Source: Spirosoma aureum (GTDB lineage Bacteria; Bacteroidota; Bacteroidia; Cytophagales; Spirosomataceae). Taken from it: a DNA stretch of 64,000 nucleotides. Positions 41,789 through 50,445 of this stretch are shown in pieces; the stretch's first letter is position 1; each line of letters starts with the position of its first letter. The translations under genes and the position numbers were made by a program. The notes under the pieces are model-generated. The model did not search any database, was not told the origin of the DNA, and saw only the letters and a program-made list of their open reading frames with translations. Where the stretch lies: NCBI RefSeq assembly GCF_011604685.1, contig NZ_CP050063.1:62001-126000 (forward strand), given 5' to 3'.

Positions 41789-43036
41789 ATGTTAATCAAC
41801 TACATAAAAATCGCCTGGAAGGTCCTGCTACGGCATCCGTTCTATACCTTCATCACGCTCTTTGGCATTAGCCTTACCTTAACGGTGCTGATGGTGCTAA
41901 CTTCCTTTCTCGACCATCTGATTGGAAGTCACTATCCGGAAACGAAACGGGATCGGTCGCTCTATATCATGCAGATGCTCCAGACCGATTCGAGCAGAAG
42001 TTCGAGAAGTATGGGCCCTATGAGTTTCAAATTTCTGACAGACTATGCTAAATCGCTGAAAACGCCGGAACGGGTAACGCTCTGCACGTTCATCAACAGT
42101 TCGAACGCCTATGTAGGCTCCCAGAAAATAAAGCTTAATACCAAATTTACGGATGCCGATTTCTGGCAGGTAACTGACTTTGAGTTTCTGGAGGGGAAAC
42201 CCTATAATGAACAAAATATTGCCAATAGCGACTATGTAGCGGTAATTACCGACGATTTCAAAAACCACTATTTTGGTAATACGACAGAATCGGTCATTGG
42301 TAAGGATGTCGAAATTGAGAACATTCATTATAAGGTAATTGGTGTGGTAAAAGGTAGCCCTGTTACCCGGCCGTTTACATATGCGGATGTTTATTTCCCG
42401 TATACGACTCCCAAAAGTAATTATCAGCGATCTGGATTTCGGGGCGGTTATGTAGCGATATTATTAGCCAAAAATAAATCTGACCTGAAAGCGATTCAGG
42501 ATGAATTTCAAAATCATATAAACCGAATTCCATTACCGGGCAATCAGGATGGGTTTAAGTACTCGGTACTGGAGGTAAAAAGTGATCCATATCTGGAAAA
42601 TTTCATTGGCACCCTTTTAGACGGAGGGCCCGGCCTGAGGACCATATTTTTTGGCGTCATTGGCTTTATTATGTTCATGCTCATGGGTTTACCGGCCATC
42701 AATCTGGTAAATATAAACGTCAGCCGAATTATGGAAAGGGCATCAGAAATAGGTATACGAAAAGCATTTGGTGCTCCCGTAAAAGCGCTTGTGTGGCAGT
42801 TTATTGTCGAAAACATTTTCATCACCTTCATTGGTGGCGCCATTGCTCTCGTGCTCACGTTTATTATCATCCAGCTCATCAACAACAGTGGATGGATCGC
42901 TTATGCCGATCTAACGATCAACATTAACGTATTTATTATCAGCATACTGGTCTGTCTCATATTCGGTCTTTTATCGGGCGTGCTACCGGCCTTACGAATG
43001 TCAAAACTTAACATTGCCGAAGCACTTAAAGCTTAA
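41789..43036 (+). CDS. FtsX/MacB-type ABC permease, first of two
   Basis: The 415-residue protein has one N-terminal membrane helix (about 18-40), a large periplasmic MacB core domain (about 45-280) and three C-terminal helices (about 285-310, 335-360, 380-405) with the FtsX signature INVSRIMERASEIGIRKAFGAP. It probably pairs with the next permease as a heterodimer driven by the upstream ATPase. The substrate of this efflux class may be peptides, macrolide-like drugs, lipids or signal molecules. The sequence does not say which. Confidence 0.9.
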   Translation: MLINYIKIAWKVLLRHPFYTFITLFGISLTLTVLMVLTSFLDHLIGSHYPETKRDRSLYIMQMLQTDSSRSSRSMGPMSFKFLTDYAKSLKTPERVTLCTFINSSNAYVGSQKIKLNTKFTDADFWQVTDFEFLEGKPYNEQNIANSDYVAVITDDFKNHYFGNTTESVIGKDVEIENIHYKVIGVVKGSPVTRPFTYADVYFPYTTPKSNYQRSGFRGGYVAILLAKNKSDLKAIQDEFQNHINRIPLPGNQDGFKYSVLEVKSDPYLENFIGTLLDGGPGLRTIFFGVIGFIMFMLMGLPAINLVNINVSRIMERASEIGIRKAFGAPVKALVWQFIVENIFITFIGGAIALVLTFIIIQLINNSGWIAYADLTININVFIISILVCLIFGLLSGVLPALRMSKLNIAEALKA

Positions 43037-43146
43037 TGAATGAAAGAGTGAAATGCCGGCGCAAGATTTTCACCTGCTAATCACGCATTCTCTCTTTCGC
43101 TCATTCACTCTTTCACGAATTCGCTCTTTCATTTACTCTTTATACC
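43037..43146. repeat. low-complexity TCACTCTTTC-like intergenic repeat
   Basis: The gap between the permease genes holds several near copies of a TCACTCTTTC/TCGCTCTTTC word and, just after the first stop, their complement (GAATGAAAGAGTGA at 43037-43052), so the ends can pair. Similar wordy low-complexity spacers occur at 40906-40984 and 55332-55348. Confidence 0.5.
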
Positions 43147-44301
43147 ATGATCCGTCATCTTTTCAAATTAATCTGGAACAAGAAGAAAACCCATGCTCTA
43201 TTGATGATAGAGATCTGGGCTTCATTTATGGTCCTCTTTGGGCTCGCTTCGCTGATTGTCTATAACGTTGGGAATTACACACAACCTTTAGGTTTTGAGT
43301 ACAAAAACGTTTGGGCAATCAGTCTGAAAAGTAATCAGGACACTACCGATGTCGAGCAGAAAATTCAACGAGCCCTGCAGCAGTTAAAGACATACGCCGA
43401 TGTAGAATCAGCTACCAGAATGAGCAGTAATTTTCCATTTTCAGCAAACTCAATGAACAATGGGGTAGAGTACAACAAAAAAAAGATAATGGCTGATTTT
43501 TACGTAACTGACGATAATTTCGCCAAAACACTCGATATTCCCATGGCGACTGGGAAGTGGTACAGAAATGCTGACAGCATCGGTAAATACACGCCCGTTA
43601 TCATCAATCAAAAGGCGAAAGAAGGCTTGTTCGGTGATGAAAACCCAATGGGAAAGATCATTGGCGAACGCTTTAAGGTAGTGGGCACGGTTAATACCTT
43701 TAAGGCGAAAGGCGAATTTATGGCCGATAAACCCGCCATATTTGAACTACTAAATGCCAAAAGTCCCTGGAACGATTTGCTGCTTATTCGGGTAAAACCG
43801 GGAACAGATGCAGTGTTTGAAGCCAAAATAGTAAAGAATATCACGTCGATGTTGACAGGATGGAGTGTAGAAGTCGATCACCTGGCCGATTCCCGAAAAA
43901 ACCAGCATAATCTTACACTCGTTCCTGTAATAATTTTTCTGATCGTGTGTAGCTTTCTGCTGATCAATGTTGCACTTGGCCTATTTGGCGTTCTTAATTT
44001 GAGCATTGCTAAACGACGGAGCGAAATAGGATTGCGCCGGGCATTGGGGGCTACCGAAAAAGGCATTTCGACACAGTTTATTGGTGAAATTTGGGTGCTG
44101 GCCACCTTTGGAATGCTGGTTGGTTTGTTATTTGCCGCTCAATTTCCACTCCTGAACGTATTTGACTTACACGCAAATGTCTATATAACAGCCATTGTCG
44201 TTTCGATCATAGTCATCTATCTGATCGTTACGCTCTGTGCCTTATTCCCGAGTCGGCAGGCTGCAACCATTCAACCAGCCGTAGCGCTTCATGAAGAATG
44301 A
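43147..44301 (+). CDS. FtsX/MacB-type ABC permease, second of two
   Basis: The 384-residue protein repeats the layout of the first permease: one N-terminal helix (about 22-42), a periplasmic core (about 45-255) and three C-terminal helices with LNLSIAKRRSEIGLRRALGATEKG as the FtsX motif. Its core domain diverges clearly from its partner, which suggests an asymmetric pair. It follows the first permease by 110 bases of low-complexity spacer and precedes the regulator gene by 82 bases. Confidence 0.9.
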   Translation: MIRHLFKLIWNKKKTHALLMIEIWASFMVLFGLASLIVYNVGNYTQPLGFEYKNVWAISLKSNQDTTDVEQKIQRALQQLKTYADVESATRMSSNFPFSANSMNNGVEYNKKKIMADFYVTDDNFAKTLDIPMATGKWYRNADSIGKYTPVIINQKAKEGLFGDENPMGKIIGERFKVVGTVNTFKAKGEFMADKPAIFELLNAKSPWNDLLLIRVKPGTDAVFEAKIVKNITSMLTGWSVEVDHLADSRKNQHNLTLVPVIIFLIVCSFLLINVALGLFGVLNLSIAKRRSEIGLRRALGATEKGISTQFIGEIWVLATFGMLVGLLFAAQFPLLNVFDLHANVYITAIVVSIIVIYLIVTLCALFPSRQAATIQPAVALHEE

Positions 44302-44383
44302 GCAGGGAGTGAATGCTGTAAATCCCAAAAACCTCAAAACCATCATTTTACAGTATCCCTTGTCCATTCGCCAGTAGACCAGC

Positions 44384-45754
44384 ATGCTCCTCATCATCGA
44401 CGACGATATTGCCATCCAGACGTCTCTTTCACTCCTGTTCAGGAAAGAAGGGTTCAAGGTACGTACGGCCGACGGGCCCTTTGATACCTTCGAGATTTTG
44501 CAGGAGGAAACGCCGGAAGTCATTCTGTTGGATATGAATTTCTCCGTCGATACCTCCGGTGATGATGGCTTACGCTTACTACGTCGGATTCGGGAGCGCC
44601 TGCCGGATGTGCCAGTCATTCTGATAACGGGCTGGGGCAGCATCGATCTTGCCGTGGAAGGCATGAAAGCTGGAGCCAAAGACTTCATTACCAAGCCCTG
44701 GCAGAATGATTACTTGGTTCAGTCGGTCAGAACGGCCCTAAACCTGGCCCAGTCAGATCCAGTCTCACCCGATCGTCGGGAGCTTGATCAGCAATTTTCA
44801 TTTGATAACATCGTTGGCGAAGATCCAACCCTGTTAACTATTCTGAAAACCGTTGGACGCGTGGCACCTACCGATGCTCCGGTACTCATTACGGGCGAGA
44901 GTGGTACGGGCAAAGAACTCATTGCAGAAGCCATTCACCAGAATAGTCGACGAAAACGACAGCCATTTGTCAAAGTCAATCTGGGTGGTATCTCATCGAC
45001 ACTATTTGAAAGCGAACTATTCGGGCATATTCGTGGAGCCTTCACCGATGCCCGAACCGACCGCGTAGGGCGATTTGAACTGGCCAACAAAGGCAGTATT
45101 TTTCTGGACGAAATCGGTGATCTCGACCCGGCCAGTCAGGTAAAATTACTACGTGTATTGCAGGATCGAACATTCGAGCCGCTGGGCAGCAGCAAAAGCC
45201 GAACGGTTGATGTGCGGGTAATCTGCGCGACAAACCGAAACCTGGAAGATATGGTCGCTAAAGGGTTATTCCGGGAAGATTTGCTCTATCGGATCAACCT
45301 CATCACGGTACGACTACCTTCCCTATGCGAACGTCCAAAAGACATTGCCAGGCTGGCGACTTTTTTTGTCAATAACCTGAAAACACTCTACGGACGGCCC
45401 AATCTGCACATCGGCAAAGAAGCGATGAACTGGCTCAAAACGCTGTCGTTACCCGGCAATATCCGCCAGTTGAAAAATGTCGTAGAGCGAACGGTACTAC
45501 TGGCCCATAACGACAAATTAACGATCGCCGACTTCGAACAAAACCTCACTGTGAGTCCCAAACTCCAGGCTACCCGCTCCCTGCCCGAAGTAGGAACCAT
45601 GACGCTCGAAGAGATGGAATACCAGATGATTCAACAGGCCATGGCCTTTCATAACAATCGGGTTGCCAAAGTTGCCAGAGCGCTGGGCATCACTCGTTTT
45701 GCGCTCTACCGCCGATTAGAGAAATTTGGCATTCCCTATACAACTGAGGAATGA
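44384..45754 (+). CDS. NtrC-family sigma-54-dependent response regulator
   Basis: The 456-residue protein has a receiver domain (phospho-acceptor Asp50 in ILLDMNF, Lys104 in FITKP), an AAA+ domain with Walker A GESGTGKE (171-178) and Walker B IFLDEIGD (239-246), and a Fis-type helix-turn-helix at the end (NRVAKVARALGITRFALYRRL). The sigma-54-contacting loop reads GAFTDA (218-223) in place of the standard GAFTGA. It is the penultimate gene of the efflux operon and overlaps the kinase gene by four bases. It probably activates its own operon through the palindrome at 38012-38044. Confidence 0.95.
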   Translation: MLLIIDDDIAIQTSLSLLFRKEGFKVRTADGPFDTFEILQEETPEVILLDMNFSVDTSGDDGLRLLRRIRERLPDVPVILITGWGSIDLAVEGMKAGAKDFITKPWQNDYLVQSVRTALNLAQSDPVSPDRRELDQQFSFDNIVGEDPTLLTILKTVGRVAPTDAPVLITGESGTGKELIAEAIHQNSRRKRQPFVKVNLGGISSTLFESELFGHIRGAFTDARTDRVGRFELANKGSIFLDEIGDLDPASQVKLLRVLQDRTFEPLGSSKSRTVDVRVICATNRNLEDMVAKGLFREDLLYRINLITVRLPSLCERPKDIARLATFFVNNLKTLYGRPNLHIGKEAMNWLKTLSLPGNIRQLKNVVERTVLLAHNDKLTIADFEQNLTVSPKLQATRSLPEVGTMTLEEMEYQMIQQAMAFHNNRVAKVARALGITRFALYRRLEKFGIPYTTEE

Positions 45755-47046
45755 ACTTACGCCTGCGTACGCGTTACCTGATTTACATTATTACGGTTCA
45801 TCTCGCGCTGGTCGCTTTAATCGGCTGGGTATTGAGAGAACAAAAAGCATTGTTTATTGCCTCAGAGGTTCTGATTCTGATTTCGGTATACGTAGCCATT
45901 CGTATTTATCGGGCCTTTCAGCAGCCGTCGGAATTCATTGCGTCAGGAATTGAAGCGATTCGGGATAAAGACTTTACCGTCAAATTCGTACCGACTGGCA
46001 ATTACGAAGTCGATGAGTTGATTACGGTTTATAACTTGATGATCGACCAGCTTCGGCAAGAGCGTACCCGGCAGGTTGAGCAGCAGTTCTTCCTTAACAA
46101 ATTGATTGAAGCCGCTCCAATTGCCATACTGATCTTTGATTTCGACGATCGGATCGCATCCGTTAATCCCAAGGCTTGCCAACTTCTGGGGATGCAAGCG
46201 GACGAAATGCTCATGAAACGGTTGGCGGAGCTGGGTTACTCCTTGCTGGCTCACATGGCCGATCTGGCCGACGGCGAGTCGCGGGTGATGAAGCCCAACG
46301 GGATTGAAACCTACAAAGTACTACGGTCCAATTTCATCGATCGGGGCTTTCGCCGATCGTTTCTGATCATTGAAGAGTTAACGCCTGAGATTCTGGCTTC
46401 TGAAAAGAAAGCATACAGCAAAGTAATTCGGATGATGGCACACGAGGTCAATAACTCCATTGGGGCCGTAAACTCCATTCTGAGCGTGACTGAATCTGAA
46501 CTACCCGACTCTGAGCTAAAGCGAGCCGTTCGGGTAGCGATCGACCGCAACGACCGGCTTAATCGCTTCATGCGTCGCTTTGCCGACGTTGTGCGGCTAC
46601 CTCAGCCGAACCTGTCTCCCAGCGATATGGCTGAGTTAACCCGTAACGTTGTGCGGCTTATGCAACCACAGGCCGAAGCCGGTAATGTAGCACTAACCAT
46701 CACGGCTCCCGATACTCCGGTTATGCACCCCGTCGATTTAGGGCAACTGGAGCAGGTACTGGTCAACATTGTCAAAAATGCGATTGAGGCTTGTGAGCCA
46801 GGCAATCGTGTAGAGGTGCTGATTACACCCAGTCACCTGATCATTCGTGATAACGGTGCTCCTATTCCGGAGGAGGTAGTGGCTAATTTATTCAACCCTT
46901 TTTATAGTACCCGCCCCAACGGACAGGGAATCGGTCTGACCCTAACTCGGGAGATTTTACTGAATCACGGCTTTTCGTTTTCACTACAAACTGAGCCAGA
47001 CGGCTGGACCGTTTTCGCCATTTCCTGGGCTAGAACAATGGGTTGA
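45751..47046 (+). CDS. NtrB/NtrY-like membrane histidine kinase
   Basis: The 431-residue protein has two close membrane helices (about 9-28 and 33-52) with almost no periplasmic loop, a HAMP-like linker, a PAS domain (about 115-205, APIAILIFDFDDRIASVNPKAC), a HisKA motif with His231 (MMAHEVNNSIG) and an ATPase domain (N box NIVKNAIEAC, G box GQGIGLTLTREIL). It would phosphorylate the regulator encoded just upstream, whose stop overlaps this ATG. The lack of an external sensor domain suggests that it senses the membrane, the transporter or a cytosolic PAS ligand. Confidence 0.93.
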   Translation: MNLRLRTRYLIYIITVHLALVALIGWVLREQKALFIASEVLILISVYVAIRIYRAFQQPSEFIASGIEAIRDKDFTVKFVPTGNYEVDELITVYNLMIDQLRQERTRQVEQQFFLNKLIEAAPIAILIFDFDDRIASVNPKACQLLGMQADEMLMKRLAELGYSLLAHMADLADGESRVMKPNGIETYKVLRSNFIDRGFRRSFLIIEELTPEILASEKKAYSKVIRMMAHEVNNSIGAVNSILSVTESELPDSELKRAVRVAIDRNDRLNRFMRRFADVVRLPQPNLSPSDMAELTRNVVRLMQPQAEAGNVALTITAPDTPVMHPVDLGQLEQVLVNIVKNAIEACEPGNRVEVLITPSHLIIRDNGAPIPEEVVANLFNPFYSTRPNGQGIGLTLTREILLNHGFSFSLQTEPDGWTVFAISWARTMG

Positions 47047-47081
47047 CGGGGTATGCGTGCCAGGTTTAGCAATTACTCGCC

Positions 47082-48620
47082 CTAATTCTTTTTGGATTCG
47101 TCCGGCTTTTCGGAAGCCGAATTAGCTTTGGCAAATGCGGCAACGGCCTGCTCATCAATGCCGCCAACAACATCTAGTTTTGGCATCGTTTTTTTCAGGG
47201 TAGCCAGTCCCTGCGCAGTTACTTTTGTTTGCCAGAGGTAAACCGTTTTGAGACTTTTCAAGTTTGTCAGCTCCGCCAGACCAGCGTCCGTCACTGCCGT
47301 ACCATACAGGTTCAGGTATTCGAGATTGGCCAGCCCTTTGAGTTGTTTCAGGCCAGCGTCTGTTATTTTTGTCTGCTCCAGATGTAGTTTTTGCAGGTTT
47401 TTCAATTTGGATAGCTGCGCTAATGTCGCATCAGATATGTCGGTCTCACCCAGTTTCAACCAAACAATCTGGTTACTGAGTTTGGGCAACAAAGCCGCTT
47501 GTGCATCATTGTAGGTTCGTGCATTAACTGCGCTAACTTCCAGTTGATTCTGTTCTTTCGAGAGCGGTAAGACCAGTAAACCGGTTTTCTTCAGTTCCTC
47601 AATTACTTTAGGGTCAGCGGCCGGAACTTTCATTGTCAGCACGGGCGATTCGGGCGCAGGGCCCATTGCAGCAATTCCACTGCCTGAGGAAGCATTGGTC
47701 GAACCACTACCACCCAGCGATGCCAATACGGGCTTGATGGCGTCGTTTACGGCTAACTCCGACACTTTTTTATCAAAAGAAGCCCCCTGATCGATCCACC
47801 AGGTTAATAAGGCAATCTGCCCTTCACTAAGCTGCGATTTCCCCTTTGGCGGCATGTGGTGATCATCTTCCTCGGGCAGTAAGCAAACTTTCACCATTTC
47901 ACTGGTACTACTTTTACCTGCGACGAAAACAGGGCCATCTTCGTAGCCTTTCTTTATCATTTCGGGCGAATCCAGCCGAAGGCCAGCCTTTGACTTATCG
48001 GCATTATGGCATTGAACGCAACGCGTCTGAAGAATAGGATTGATAATCTGTTTATACACCATTGCCTGATTAACGTCGGTAATCGGCTCCGCTTTAAATT
48101 CTTTCTGTTTCGACGGTAAGCCAGCCAGTGTTCTCAGGGGGCCGGGTGCATACTGAGTCAGGAAATCGGAACCGTGGGTTAGATTTCCGCCCTGATGACC
48201 AGCCGCCAGTAACAGCAGCAGCGATACGCCAAGCGCAGGCAGGTACATCAATTGCGCAAAGGGGATCACCCGGCCCAGATTCTCCGATTTTACAGCCCAG
48301 GCAATCCAGGCAAACGCTGCTACGCCAATTCCCTCCCATTTATGATTATTGAGTGTTTCCGTATCATAGCCTCCGCCCAGCGAAAGCATATAACCAAACA
48401 CGCACGCCATCGTTGCACTTACCGCCGACCAGAATAAAATCAGTGTAATTGTATGCGGACTAACCGAATTACGCCGGGTCAGGCGGTCAATTTCGAGCAA
48501 GCCCGCAATGAGCAAAAATCCAATCGGCAGGTGGACAATCAGTGGGTGAAAATGGCCAAAAAACAATACCCAGTCGGAGGGCTGAGTAGCATTCGCCTGC
48601 AAAAAAATCAGTTTATTCAT
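47082..48620 (-). CDS. membrane-bound cytochrome-c-domain protein with LRR tail
   Basis: I use the ATG at 48620. An earlier ATG at 48683 would overlap the upstream gene by 49 bases. The 512-residue protein starts with a DUF2231-like set of membrane helices (about 20-165, FFGHFHPLIVHLPIGFLLIAG). It continues with a planctomycete-type cytochrome c domain whose haem motif is CVQCH (TRCVQCHNADKSKAGLRLDS) and which has HHMPPKGKSQLSE. It ends with leucine-rich repeats (LKNLQKLHLEQTKITDAGLKQLKGL). Relatives occur beside sugar dehydrogenase and NHL genes. It probably handles electrons at the membrane, with the LRR for protein contact. Confidence 0.85.
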   Translation of the reverse strand: MNKLIFLQANATQPSDWVLFFGHFHPLIVHLPIGFLLIAGLLEIDRLTRRNSVSPHTITLILFWSAVSATMACVFGYMLSLGGGYDTETLNNHKWEGIGVAAFAWIAWAVKSENLGRVIPFAQLMYLPALGVSLLLLLAAGHQGGNLTHGSDFLTQYAPGPLRTLAGLPSKQKEFKAEPITDVNQAMVYKQIINPILQTRCVQCHNADKSKAGLRLDSPEMIKKGYEDGPVFVAGKSSTSEMVKVCLLPEEDDHHMPPKGKSQLSEGQIALLTWWIDQGASFDKKVSELAVNDAIKPVLASLGGSGSTNASSGSGIAAMGPAPESPVLTMKVPAADPKVIEELKKTGLLVLPLSKEQNQLEVSAVNARTYNDAQAALLPKLSNQIVWLKLGETDISDATLAQLSKLKNLQKLHLEQTKITDAGLKQLKGLANLEYLNLYGTAVTDAGLAELTNLKSLKTVYLWQTKVTAQGLATLKKTMPKLDVVGGIDEQAVAAFAKANSASEKPDESKKN

Positions 48621-48634
48621 AGTCAGCACTCGAT

Positions 48635-49702
48635 TCAGGAAACCCGTTCTAATTTTATAGGATAGGTTTTCTTGGAACTCCATTGCGCTACATAGATGCT
48701 ATCATCTTCATCTACCAGCACATCATGCGGATGCAGAAACGCCGAAACACCACGTTCTTTGCGCTGTTCACCAAGTTTGCCATTCTGATAGACTGGCTCA
48801 GATCCGCCGGGGGTCGAAATTACCCGGTCGTTTTTATCCAGAATGGTAATATAACCCGAATCAGGGTAACTATCGGATGTGCTCCTGAAAACAGCGCCAT
48901 AGATGTTTTCGCCATGAATAACCGGTCGGCAAATGTATGACCCAGGCAGCGCTATGGTCGACACGTATTTGCCATCGAGCGTAAAACGCTTGAGCGCATT
49001 CCGTCGGCGGTCGGTAATGAGTAGTGTAGGGCTGCTGGTACGCCGGTCAACGACAATACCGTGGCAGCAATCGAACGTATCATTCGCTTCGCCTTTACCA
49101 CCCCAATACCGGATAAGTTTACCGGCTTTGTCATACTGCATGACGTAGTTCAGGCCATACCCATCGACTACATAAATATCGCCATTAGCGGGATTTATAG
49201 CGGTTTCGGTCGGTTTAAATTGCGTCGGATAAGCATATGAGCCTGTTTCTTTCGGGTAGTCCAGCTTCATCAGTTCGCGCCCTTTCAGATCAGTCTTAAT
49301 GACCTGATGCCGGTCAGTATCGCTGATCAGCAGGTATTGGTCATTGCCTTCTCCACCCAGCGTTAAGCCATGACCACCGGGGTAGTCGTGACCCCAGGTT
49401 TCGAGTAACTTACCTGACTTATCATAAACCAGAATATTGTTTTTGGTCTCGTTGGTCAGTAAAATGATTCGTCCCTTAGCGTCCTGTACCATTTCGTGGC
49501 AATCATTAACGGGATTTTTTCCCGCGTCCAATACGCCCCAGCCTGGCACTACCCGATAACGAAATCCATTATGCCCTAAAACAGTTGTTTCGGCGCTATA
49601 ACGATTGGTTTTTGCCGAAAGAATCGTTGGTACGGAGGTACTTGCCGCTGCTACGAGCGATGCCTGCCGAATAAATGACCGACGCGAAAACGAAGAAGCC
49701 AT
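48635..49702 (-). CDS. Tat-exported NHL-repeat six-bladed propeller protein
   Basis: The 355-residue protein opens with a twin-arginine signal (SRRSFIRQASLVAAA). The rest is six-bladed propeller repeats: GHDYPGGHGLTLGGEG, NPANGDIYVVDGYGLNYVMQYDKAGK, CCHGIVVDRRTSSPTLLITDRRRNALKRFTLDG and LHPHDVLVDEDDSIYVAQW. The fold resembles peptidyl-amidoglycolate lyase-like and other NHL proteins, but the enzymatic role is unknown. Tat export means that it folds in the cytoplasm first. It is followed 14 bases later by the cytochrome-domain gene, so the pair probably works together in the periplasm. Confidence 0.85.
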   Translation of the reverse strand: MASSFSRRSFIRQASLVAAASTSVPTILSAKTNRYSAETTVLGHNGFRYRVVPGWGVLDAGKNPVNDCHEMVQDAKGRIILLTNETKNNILVYDKSGKLLETWGHDYPGGHGLTLGGEGNDQYLLISDTDRHQVIKTDLKGRELMKLDYPKETGSYAYPTQFKPTETAINPANGDIYVVDGYGLNYVMQYDKAGKLIRYWGGKGEANDTFDCCHGIVVDRRTSSPTLLITDRRRNALKRFTLDGKYVSTIALPGSYICRPVIHGENIYGAVFRSTSDSYPDSGYITILDKNDRVISTPGGSEPVYQNGKLGEQRKERGVSAFLHPHDVLVDEDDSIYVAQWSSKKTYPIKLERVS

Positions 49703-49833
49703 GGTGTATGTACTATTTACAGAAAAAGGAAGTTGGCCCTAAACTTTACTGTTACCAGGCTAAGGGGTTAAGCTACCTAATCTATTATTGAACGAATCAG
49801 TAGGTATGCACGCTTCCTGAAAGCATTCAAACG

Positions 49834-49875
49834 GCAGACGCCTGATTCTTGCTTGTCGAAGAATCAGGCGTCTGC
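49834..49875. terminator. 17-bp perfect stem-loop
   Basis: Arms 49834-49850 and 49859-49875 pair perfectly over 17 bases around an eight-base loop, 18 bases after the stop of the LTxxQ-type gene. There is no long U-run on the minus strand (CGTTTG follows). It probably ends that transcript or protects its 3' end. Confidence 0.65.
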
Positions 49876-49892
49876 TATTTAAGTTAATTCGT

Positions 49893-50342
49893 TCAGTTTT
49901 TTTCCTGACCGTCCTTACTTCCATCATTTCCACCTTTGCCTCTGCCCATACGGCCGCGCATCGATTCAAACTTAGTGAATTGATCGGGTGTCAAAATACT
50001 TTGCAGTTTACTCTTAAAATCGTCGGCATTAGCCTTCAAAGCCTCTGCTTTTGTTTTGTTGTCATCAGAACTTTTCTGAATCGCATCCACTTTCTCAGCG
50101 CGGGCCAAGGTTATATCATAAATTTTTTTAGAAGTAGCCTCGTCCAGCCCTAGTTGCTGCGTCATCCGGTCCGTCATTTTCCGGGCACGTGTAGTCGGGT
50201 CTCCAGCCTGATACTCCTTCATGGCCCGACCTCTACCTCTTTGGGCTGAAGCAGGAGCATCAGGCGTAGTCGTTTGCTGAGCCAACAGCGGCAAGGAGAG
50301 CATCGAAAGCATCAGTCCACTAAATGCAATTTTCTTAAACAT
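49893..50342 (-). CDS. small periplasmic LTxxQ-type (Spy/CpxP-like) protein
   Basis: The 149-residue protein has a signal peptide (about 1-22, ending LPLLAQ). A helical, charged body has two repeats of the type seen in CpxP/Spy proteins: MTQQLGLDEATSKKIYDI (about 60-78) and LQSILTPDQFTKFESMRGRMG, which contains the LTxxQ motif. The tail is Gly/Lys-rich. Spy-type proteins are envelope-stress chaperones or metal sensors. In Bacteroidota this group is common and mostly uncharacterised. It stands alone between two hairpins and the fRMsr gene. Confidence 0.75.
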   Translation of the reverse strand: MFKKIAFSGLMLSMLSLPLLAQQTTTPDAPASAQRGRGRAMKEYQAGDPTTRARKMTDRMTQQLGLDEATSKKIYDITLARAEKVDAIQKSSDDNKTKAEALKANADDFKSKLQSILTPDQFTKFESMRGRMGRGKGGNDGSKDGQEKN

Positions 50343-50445
50343 GGTACGTGATCGTTTTATTCGAACCTAAGACGACCTGCAACAGCCTATGGTTTAAGCC
50401 ATCGCCAGAATTTAATTGCATCTTAACCAGGTTTATCGAAGAGAG

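Noticed and set aside
43053..43265. 70-codon plus-strand frame at the start of the second permease
   Set aside because: It is an out-of-frame shadow of the low-complexity spacer and the permease start.
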